Source: Arthrobacter zhaoxinii (GTDB lineage: Bacteria > Actinomycetota > Actinomycetes > Actinomycetales > Micrococcaceae). From it: DNA of 64,000 bases. A program made the translations under genes and the position numbers. Shown one piece after another: positions 25,607-33,600 of the stretch. The notes beneath the pieces are model-generated. The model searched no databases and had not been told where the DNA came from. It saw nothing but the letters and a program-made list of their open reading frames with translations. Every line of letters starts with the position of its first letter. Positions within the stretch are counted from its first letter, which is position 1. The stretch is from positions 372,001-436,000 of the forward strand of contig NZ_CP104275.1 of assembly GCF_025244925.1 (NCBI RefSeq), in the 5' to 3' direction.

Positions 25607-26950
25607 TTACGGAGTTGCCGGAGCAGGTACCCAGACGAGGCGGGGAGCCTCTTCATCGGCCGGCCGCAGCCCCAGGTCCTGGGGAGAGGCGTAGGCCGGG
25701 ACGGCCTCAACGGCCAGTGCGTTGGACTGAGAGAAGTTCAGTGCGGGACCTCCCATGCCTTCGCCCGGGCCGAAGGACATGGTGCGCAGCATGGCACTCA
25801 CTTCTGCCGGATCCCCGCTTTCGGCGGTGGCGGCTGCACGCACGAGGGCGACGACGGCGTCGTGGCTGGCGGTGTCCGCTGCCCAGGCATCCCCCGAGAA
25901 CGGGGCATCAACGGTCAGGTTGTGGACCGTGGACTCGCCGGCGGCCAGACGCACTGCGGACAGGAAGGCGGACATTCCGCGCCCCTGCGCGTCCTGCTGC
26001 AGGGCGGTGCCGTCGCCGCCGGCCGGGGCAACCGTGACCAGCTGTCCGGAGGCGGTTCCATCCAGCTCGGCAAGCGCGGTGGCAAAAGCCGGGGCGCTCG
26101 CTCCGTCCGGAAGGACCAGGGGGACGGAAACGTTGCGGGACTGCAGTGCCTGGACCAGCCGTGCCAGCCGCTGGGGCGTGGCAGCCGAAACGACCACCGC
26201 ATCCGCAGGTTCGGCAACATTCATGGCCTCGGTGCCTTCGGGAGCATCCTCGGCCAGAGGGAGCGGCTGGTCGCCGGTCTGGACGGCAGCCGCCTGGGCC
26301 AGGGCCATGAGGTCCTCGAAATCCCCGGCGTTGAACGTCTGCGTTGGCTGCACCGATGCGGGGACGGGGCCGCCGTCGTTCACAAGCAGCACCCGGGTCT
26401 TCCCGGCCAGTGCGGCACCCAGCGCACCCTCGACGGAAGCGGCGGAAGGCTTCGTGGTCCAGGTGGAAGGTGCCGGGTCCACCGGTTCGGCGTACGGCAG
26501 GATCACGGGGAGGTTGAGTTCCTCGGCAGCCTTCGCCGCAGCCACGGCCTGCGGCCCGGTGCTGGCCACCACAATGCCGGACACTCCCTGGTCGGCAAGC
26601 GCACGGACCGCGGCGCGTGCGCCGTCTTCGGTTCCGCTGTCATTCTGGGTCGGGAGGGCGACGTCGGCGCCGTCCTGGGCGAAGCGATGGGCGGCGACGA
26701 CGGCGCCCTGCGCCGCGCGGTTGTACTCGGAGCCGGGCTCGCCGGAGGATCCGAACGTCATCACGACGCCGATGGAGAAGTTCTCCGGCAGGCCCTCGGC
26801 ATCCAGCGCCACGGGAACCGTGGCGGCCACCGGGTCCGGCTTGGCCACCTCCTTGGGACGGTGCAGCGTGGTGGCCAGCACGATCGCCGCTGCGGCAATC
26901 ACCACCACCCCGGCAATGATCAGGGTCAGGAGCTTGGTCCGGGAGTTCAT
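25607..26950 (-). CDS. Membrane-anchored periplasmic-binding-like protein of the secretion operon
   Basis: 447 residues. One membrane helix (about 8-28) is followed by a long extracellular region resembling type I periplasmic binding proteins of the LivJ class: FSIGVVMTFGSSGEPGSEY, AAVRALADQGVSGIVVASTG, LPVILPYAEP, then a second lobe with VVSAATPQRLARLV. It lacks a lipobox and is not next to any permease, so it is unlikely to be a transport receptor. The ATG overlaps the preceding gene's stop as ATGA and the ATPase follows 59 bp later, placing it firmly in the secretion operon. A sensing or structural cap role is inference. Confidence 0.75.
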   Translation of the reverse strand: MNSRTKLLTLIIAGVVVIAAAAIVLATTLHRPKEVAKPDPVAATVPVALDAEGLPENFSIGVVMTFGSSGEPGSEYNRAAQGAVVAAHRFAQDGADVALPTQNDSGTEDGARAAVRALADQGVSGIVVASTGPQAVAAAKAAEELNLPVILPYAEPVDPAPSTWTTKPSAASVEGALGAALAGKTRVLLVNDGGPVPASVQPTQTFNAGDFEDLMALAQAAAVQTGDQPLPLAEDAPEGTEAMNVAEPADAVVVSAATPQRLARLVQALQSRNVSVPLVLPDGASAPAFATALAELDGTASGQLVTVAPAGGDGTALQQDAQGRGMSAFLSAVRLAAGESTVHNLTVDAPFSGDAWAADTASHDAVVALVRAAATAESGDPAEVSAMLRTMSFGPGEGMGGPALNFSQSNALAVEAVPAYASPQDLGLRPADEEAPRLVWVPAPATP

Positions 26951-29895
26951 TCGCCGCCGCCGATCGTCAGCGTGTACAGGGTCTGCGAAGTTGCCCCGTT
27001 GGGCACTTCGAGGTGGAAGGCCGGCAGTTCGTCGACGGCCGAAAGCGAGGCCTTGAACTGTGCCTGGCGCAGCAGCAGCCCCGCCACGTCCTGGGACCGG
27101 ATGTTGGCGTACCCCTCGGCGTTCTGCGCGGCCAGGGCCAGCTGGTAGTCGGCGGTGTCGGCTTTGGCGGCGTTGGTGGCCATGGAGCCGAGCAGGCCGG
27201 AGCCGTTCACGGTGCGGTCGCCCAGGTCCAGCATCACCTTGTTCAGGCTGGCGGACAGCAGGGCGTTGGCGCCTTCAACGTCGCGGGTGGAGCCTGTTGT
27301 GCGGGACGCGATGCTTGCCAGCGCGGATTCGGTGCTCTCGGACAGGGCCGCGGCCAGGGCCTCGCCTTCCTCGTTCAGCTCGCCGCGCTGCTTGTCCACG
27401 GTTCCCTTGGCGTCCTTGACGACGTCGTCGGAGGTGGACTTCAGGCCGGAAATGGAGCGGTTGAAGGCGGTGGTGACGGACTCGGTGCTTTCGTCGCCAA
27501 CATCGGAAATTTGACGAACCTGCAGGCCGACAGCCGTCTTAACCGCTTCGACGGTTTTGCCCTCAACATCACCGAGAGAATCCTCGATACTGGATGCCAG
27601 CTCGCTTTGCTTAGCTACCAACTTCGAGAGTGCTCCGCCAACTTCTGCTGAGGATTCCGTTGCGGCGCTGAGTGCGTCTCGCAGGACCACCAGTTCATTC
27701 CTCGTGCCCGCAATGTCGTTAGTAGCGGACGTGTCAAGATTTCTCACGGCATTAACGACTAACTGCAGCTTGGTATCGATGCTGTCCTCACTGTCACCGT
27801 CAATTGCCTCCTCCAGGGCCTCGAAGGCCCGGGTGATCTCTTGATCTGCGACCGTAATGTCTCCGGTTTCGACAACTTCGTTCCAGTCGGCAGCCTGGTC
27901 ATTCAAGCGTGCGTCCATGGGCGCCTCAAACCCCCCGGGAGGAGGGAGCAGTGTGTCCACCGGGTTCGCCGGCTCTGTCGGGTTCGCCGGCTCTGTCGGG
28001 TCCGCCGTCTCCTCAGACGGACAGGGAACTGACGTGAGGTAAGAGCGCAGCTGGTTCGTCTGCCGACGCGACAGCTCGCCTCTACCCGGCGTCTCACCGT
28101 CTTTAACCATCACCTCGCACAGCTGATCGGCAAGTGCTTGGTTCTGATCCGTCATCGAACGCCTCCGCCCCTCGCCGTCATCCACCTGCTGACCCGAGGC
28201 CTCAGCAATTTCCCGTGTGGTGGCCAGCTTTTCTCTTAGGCCGTCAATGCTGCTGCGTGCAGTATTAGATGCTTCGCGTGTTTTAGCGACGGATGCCTGA
28301 GCGGAGTCGATGGCGTCGGTCACACGTTTCAGCTCTTCTTTATAACTGCCCGTCGGTTCAGCGCCTGCAATTATGGCGTCGAGCTCGACGAGTGCTTCCT
28401 GTAGTTTTTTAGTTCCGCCATTCTGGTCTTCAGCTGCTTGCTTGAGTTCCAGACCCCGGACTTCTGCTAGGAGATGTTCGCCCTCCTCGACAAAGCCAGC
28501 CAGCGCTCCGGTAACCACGGCGACGGAACTGAAGAGAGAGCATGTCATCGAAATTGATTTCTGATCGTCCGCTTCCGCCTCTTTCGTTTCCGCAGCACAT
28601 ACGTCCGGCGCGGGGTTTTCCGGGCCGATGGCGGTTATAAGTTCACCGGCCACGAAGTTGCGGCAGTCCGCGCTCACGGTCGCGTAGGCGTCGAGCTGCG
28701 AGGCCATGGTCAGAATGCTGCCGTAAACGCTCGCGGACTGCTGCGGCTTGGCTACCTCAGCCACACAACCGTCGCCGGTGATCGTGACCGTGGGAGGCAC
28801 GGCGGTGGTGTCGCCCAGCATGGAGTCCACGGCGGCGACGGTCTGCTGCAGCTGGGACATTGTGACGGACTGCGTGCCCTTGGTGGCGGTTTCCAGGTCG
28901 CTGCCCAGGACCGTCAGCTGGTCTTTCAGGCCTGTCATGGTTGATGCCAGGGACTCGGAGTTGTTGCTGAGTTCCTCGGCGGTCCTGACACCCAGGGTCT
29001 GCGACGTTTCCTGCAGGTTCCTGCGGACTTCGGTGATGGTGGAGCCGGCCTTGATCAGGACGATGTTGACGTCGGCCACGAGATCGATGGTGCGGCGCTG
29101 CAGCTCCATTTCGGAGCCGGCTCCGGAGGAGAAGGCACCGGCAACCACGCCGTCGGCGGTCATGTCCGTGTTGAGGCCGGGCTGGACCGCCACTTCAATG
29201 GCGGGAACCTGGAAGTTTTTGACGTCGGCAACGAGACGCAGTGTGGCGCTCGCACCGGAACGGGGCGGCGCCAGCACGGTGGCCCACTGCACCACGGTTG
29301 CGCCGTCCTCGGTGCTGCTCAGGACGCCGTTGGTGCCGGTTGTACCGTCAGCGGAACCGGGAGTGACGTCGTCGGCCCGTACCCCAGGCAGCGTGGTGGA
29401 CGCAGCTACGGTCAGCGGTGCGCCCACGAGGGCGGTTTCGGAGTGTTTCCGGCCCGCGGCGTCGTAGTCGATGACCTGCGGCTTGACCGTGAGGTTCTCC
29501 AGCGTGAGGTCGATTTCGACCGGCCCGGAGTGGCCCTCGAGCTCGGCAAGGTCGGAGCCGGACTTATCGCCGGCGCGGTACTGCAGGCTTACCCGAACCG
29601 GCAATTCACCCACCGTCTCGTCGGTGTTGTACTGCGCATCCTCGGCGGAGGAGGTGCCGTCCGCCGCGACGGAGATGGTGGTGCCTTCGATGGTCTCCAC
29701 ACCGGCAGCGTTGGACAGGTCCACCCGCACGTTCTGCAGGAGTTTGACGGGGTTGGATACCGGCTCCGGCTCAGGTTCCTGGGTGCAGGACGTGGTGGCG
29801 AACAATCCAATGGCAACAAGAACGGCGCCTAGCCGCCTGCGGGATGCAACGCTGCGCCCCGGGTTATGCATGAGTGTATTAGGTCGTCTAGGCAT
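26947..29895 (-). CDS. Large anchored coiled-coil surface protein of the secretion operon
   Basis: 982 residues. The N-terminus has paired arginines, a hydrophobic segment and Cys37 (FATTSC), so it is exported, perhaps as a non-canonical lipoprotein. After a beta-rich region (about 45-260) come long helical stretches rich in Ala/Ser/Glu/Thr, predicted coiled coils, interrupted near the middle by a PTEPAN repeat and Pro-rich linker, then another helical half. No C-terminal membrane helix is evident. The large extracellular helical build recalls EsaA/YueB of firmicute type VII systems, but I see no sequence motif that proves homology. AGGGGGA precedes the ATG. The centre (about 27540-28640) has lower GC than the ends. 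Confidence 0.7.
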   Translation of the reverse strand: MPRRPNTLMHNPGRSVASRRRLGAVLVAIGLFATTSCTQEPEPEPVSNPVKLLQNVRVDLSNAAGVETIEGTTISVAADGTSSAEDAQYNTDETVGELPVRVSLQYRAGDKSGSDLAELEGHSGPVEIDLTLENLTVKPQVIDYDAAGRKHSETALVGAPLTVAASTTLPGVRADDVTPGSADGTTGTNGVLSSTEDGATVVQWATVLAPPRSGASATLRLVADVKNFQVPAIEVAVQPGLNTDMTADGVVAGAFSSGAGSEMELQRRTIDLVADVNIVLIKAGSTITEVRRNLQETSQTLGVRTAEELSNNSESLASTMTGLKDQLTVLGSDLETATKGTQSVTMSQLQQTVAAVDSMLGDTTAVPPTVTITGDGCVAEVAKPQQSASVYGSILTMASQLDAYATVSADCRNFVAGELITAIGPENPAPDVCAAETKEAEADDQKSISMTCSLFSSVAVVTGALAGFVEEGEHLLAEVRGLELKQAAEDQNGGTKKLQEALVELDAIIAGAEPTGSYKEELKRVTDAIDSAQASVAKTREASNTARSSIDGLREKLATTREIAEASGQQVDDGEGRRRSMTDQNQALADQLCEVMVKDGETPGRGELSRRQTNQLRSYLTSVPCPSEETADPTEPANPTEPANPVDTLLPPPGGFEAPMDARLNDQAADWNEVVETGDITVADQEITRAFEALEEAIDGDSEDSIDTKLQLVVNAVRNLDTSATNDIAGTRNELVVLRDALSAATESSAEVGGALSKLVAKQSELASSIEDSLGDVEGKTVEAVKTAVGLQVRQISDVGDESTESVTTAFNRSISGLKSTSDDVVKDAKGTVDKQRGELNEEGEALAAALSESTESALASIASRTTGSTRDVEGANALLSASLNKVMLDLGDRTVNGSGLLGSMATNAAKADTADYQLALAAQNAEGYANIRSQDVAGLLLRQAQFKASLSAVDELPAFHLEVPNGATSQTLYTLTIGGGE
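27962..28003 (-). repeat. 18-bp tandem repeat encoding PTEPAN
   Basis: Two identical 18-bp units (27962-27979, 27980-27997) plus a diverged third. They encode a proline-rich hinge between the two helical halves of the large surface protein. Confidence 0.8.
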
Positions 29896-30124
29896 GGTGA
29901 ATCGTCCCCCTGTTGCGTTCGCTGTGCCTTGAGCATCATAAGGGGTAAAACGGTGAAAATTCGCTACCCATTTTTAATGGGCTCCTGAAGGGTCTAGATC
30001 CCCCGAAAAACAGCGCCGATTATCTTGTTGGTTTTGACGGAAATTGTTGGTATGGTCACGACCGTCCGGTCGCCGGCGCTTTCCTGCCCGGCGGAAAACA
30101 TGTTGTCTCTAGAGGGGGATTCTT
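29896..30124. promoter_or_regulatory. Divergent control region of the type VII locus
   Basis: 229 bp between the secretion operon and the WXG100 gene. For the plus strand, TTGGTT (30028-30033) and TATGGT (30051-30056) are separated by 17 bp, giving a start near 30063 and a leader of about 60 bases. CCCATT-TTT-AATGGG (29967-29981) is an inverted repeat placed between the two promoters. The minus-strand promoter cannot be fixed; AT-rich sequence 29940-29966 is the likely place. Confidence 0.45.
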
Positions 30125-30406
30125 ATGTCACGTGTGTTGTCTACCGAGCAGGCTAAGACTGCTATCGGCCAGGTTCAGTCCATCATCAACGGCGGTTTCA
30201 CGGAACAGATTGCAGCGCTTGATGCGCAGGGCAAGATTCTTTCCGATCCGAACGTCTGGGATGGCCCCCTGGCCTCGCAGTTCCGCGGTTCCGTGTGGCC
30301 GGAAACCAAGGCGGCCCTGGATAAGGCTCGGGAGGAACTCGAGCAGCTGCGTACGCAGCTCCAGCAGATCTCGGAGAATATCTTCTCCGCAGGCGGCGGC
30401 GCCTAA
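30125..30406 (+). CDS. WXG100-family secreted protein
   Basis: 93 residues, the standard size. Two helices flank the turn motif Trp-Asp-Gly in NVWDGPLASQF (about residues 44-54), and the second helix (KAREELEQLRTQLQQISENI) continues the hairpin. Such proteins are exported by EccC/EssC ATPases as dimers and often escort larger substrates. AGAGGGGGA lies eight bases upstream of the ATG. Divergent from the secretion operon and followed by the Rhs gene on the same strand, it is probably the escort or co-substrate of the latter. Confidence 0.9.
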   Translation: MSRVLSTEQAKTAIGQVQSIINGGFTEQIAALDAQGKILSDPNVWDGPLASQFRGSVWPETKAALDKAREELEQLRTQLQQISENIFSAGGGA

Positions 30407-30427
30407 CTCGTAGTTCTTCGTGCACTG

Positions 30428-30475
30428 GCCGGGTGACCGCGCCGCTCCGGCGGTAGGCGGCTGCCCGGCTTTGCG
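30428..30475 (+). terminator. Hairpin between WXG100 and Rhs genes (terminator or attenuator)
   Basis: GCCGGG at 30428 pairs with CCCGGC ending at 30469, with an inner CCGC/GCGG helix. Only a short T run follows, so it may partly end the WXG100 transcript and lower expression of the large downstream gene. Confidence 0.45.
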
Positions 30476-30629
30476 CGCTTACTCAAGCCACGCCCGGCGG
30501 GCGGTTCGGGTTTAGGTTCCCATTTGGGCTGATGTCGCACCGTATTTGTCTTGGTGTGTCTTTCCTGTGGTGCGGTCTTCACCGTTTATTCTTCTTTTCC
30601 GGTTCTTGTTCAGTGGGGGGTCGCTGATT

Positions 30630-33600
30630 ATGTCTATTGAGTCCATGATGGTTGAAATGCCGGAGTTGCCTTCGGAAACCGAGGCCCGGGGGTGTTTTAG
30701 CTACGCCACGGCGGAGATTACGCGGGACGCGTTCAAAAAAGTCGCAGATGATCTGGCTAGGACAAAAAATGCCAGGGTAGGCCATGTGGGCAATGCCCGG
30801 ACGGAGTTCAAGGGGCGGTTCGCAGACATATTTCAGAGGAACACCACCACGTCATATACCGACGCTCACGAGTTGGAGCGGGCCCTGCGGAAAGTCGTGG
30901 AGTATGTGAACAGGTTTATCCACTTGGCACATGAAGAGGATGACCGGCGCAGGAAAGCCAACGACTGGCTGCGGGACTATAAGTCCCGCACCCCGATCGA
31001 GAAGTGGTGGGATGATTTGTGGGATTTGGACATCCCGGATATGAATCCCGGGCCGAGGCCAACGTTCACCGAATACGCGCCTGTCGTGACCCCCAGAGAG
31101 ATACCCCAGGAAGGCGACGGCGGGGTGACCGGTGGGGGAACTTCATCGGCACGGCCGGATGCGCTCCGCTCCTTTGCGGACAGTTCCCGGGCCCTTGATG
31201 CTGACTTAGTATTTTCGGCAGAGATTCTCCGGGGAAACCTGAGCCAGTTCGAGTCGAATTGTTCGTGGGCCACGCTTCACGCAGATGGACTCGTCACGGC
31301 GTTCAAGGACTATCTGTCCGCCAACGAAAACGACGTTCAGTGGGCGATTCGGCTTGCGGATGCGTTCGCGGCCGCAGGCGGCGAGAGCGCCGTATCGACA
31401 GTCTCGGACGCAGCCCTCTCGGCGGCACTGGCCTCGGCGGGCGTAGCCGAAAACAGGCAGGATCTGTCCTTTGTACCGCCGAGGGCGTCGGGAGCAGCAC
31501 CCACCACCGGGTTCGCCAATGACCCGGTCAACACGGCCACTGGTAACTTCATTGAACCGGAAACGGATCTGGCGTTGGCTGGGGCAGCGTCGGGGCTGGT
31601 GCTCTCGCGGATGTACAACTCGCTGCCCTCGGGGCTGGAAACCCCCGGTGTGTTCGGGCCGGGGTGGGCCTCCATACTGGATCAGCATCTGATCATCTCG
31701 GATGAGGGCTGCCGCTGGGTCATGGCAGACGGCCGGGCCGTGGACTTCCCCCGCGAGGGCGCAGCCTGGGCACGGGCCATCGGGGAGAGCTACTGGCTGA
31801 CTAGTGAAGTGGGAACCGCAGCCGGGTTTAGCGATTTGGAGGTCCTGCCTGAGGGTGCAGGCGAGATCCTGGTGGTCCGTGATAATCAGGGTGCATGGTG
31901 GGCCTATAGTCAGGCGGGTGTCTGGCTCGGAGCCGGTTCAGGGCCCGGGCAAACGGTTTCCGTGGCACGTGAGGACACTGCCAACGGTGCAGGTACAGGT
32001 CCGGTGGCACGGATTTCCCACGCCCGGGGACGCTTCCTGGAAGTTGATTATGTGGACGGACTCGTAGCGCTGGTCCGGTCTTCCGATGGGCGCCGGGTGG
32101 AATACGGGTACGACGACGGCCGGCTGGCCAGCGTCAGCACTGGAACCGGAACCCGCAGGTACCGGTGGAACGATCAGGGGCTGATCGACGCCGTCTACGA
32201 CGAGGCCGGGGTGCTGGAAGCGGAAAATACCTACGACGAACAGGGCAGGGTAATCCGGCAGGTCACCCAGCACGGGCGGCGAATCCGATTCGCGTATCTG
32301 CCGGGCCGTGTCACCGTGGTCTCGGATGAGGACGGTACGAAGTCCAACTCCTGGATCGCTGATAGGAAAGGCAGGCTCGTGGGTGTCCTGGACTCCCATG
32401 ATCAGCGCCAGTCCCTGGCCTATGACGGGCACGGAAACCTCGTGTCCAGCACCGAGAGGGATGGGTCCGTAACGGTCCACGCGTACGATGAGCGGGGCCG
32501 AAGAATCCGAACCGTGACGCCGGAAGGGGCGGACCTGACCTACGGGTGGGACGGGCAGGACCGGATCACCACTGTGGTTACCGAATCCGGTTCTGTTGTC
32601 ACCTATGAATACGCTGACGGGATTTCCCGGAACCCGTCCGCAATAGTGGATCCACTGGGCGGACGCACTGAAATGGAGTGGCAGGACGGGTTGCTGATCT
32701 GTGTCACGGATCCAACCGGAGTAACGGTCACGTTCGACTATGACAGTTTCGGGGATCTGGCCGCGGCCGGGAACGCGGTAGGGGATACCGCGAAAATCCT
32801 CCGGGACCAGGCGGGCCGCCCCATTGCCGCCATCAGCCCCTCCGGAGCCGTGACCCGCTTCGTGTACAACGCCGCCGGATTGTTGGTTCGGCGGGAAGAC
32901 CCTGACGGAGCCGTCTGGTCCTTCGAGCACGACTCCGCAGGGCGGACCACAGCGTCCGTGGCGCCGGACGGCGGCCGGACGGAGCTGGAATACGCAACTA
33001 ACGGTGAACTGGTCCTCACCGTGGATCCCCTCGGCCGCAGCGTTGAGCGGGTTTTCGATGAATTGGGAAACATTACCGCCGCCATCCTGCCCGACGGCGC
33101 CCGCTGGGGTTTCACTCACGACAGTCTGTCCCGGCTGGTCGGGATCACCGATCCTGCCGGCCATGACTGGGTTCGCGAATACGACAAGATCGGCAACCTG
33201 ACCGCGGTCGTCGACCCTACCGGGGTCCGCACTGAGGCGATTACCGATCGAAAGGCCGGCACGGCAACCCTGGCAGACGCTTTCGCTTCCACGACCTACA
33301 GTTTCGACGAGTACGGCCGTCCTATCCGGTTCGAAGATGCGGACGGTTCCGCGGAGCTCGTCACGTACGATGCGGCCGGCCGGCCAGCGGAATTAGTCGA
33401 CGGAGAAGGCGGACTGACCGTTCTGGGCCGGGATTTGGCCGGGAAGATCACCTCCGTGACGTCCCCCTCCGGGGCAGTGACCCGGTACGAGTACGACATC
33501 TGCGGACGGCCCTGGAAAACGATCGACCCCATGGGTGCGGTCACGGAACTGGTCTACGACGTCGACCAACGGGTGGTTGCCCGGACATCGCCCACCGGCG

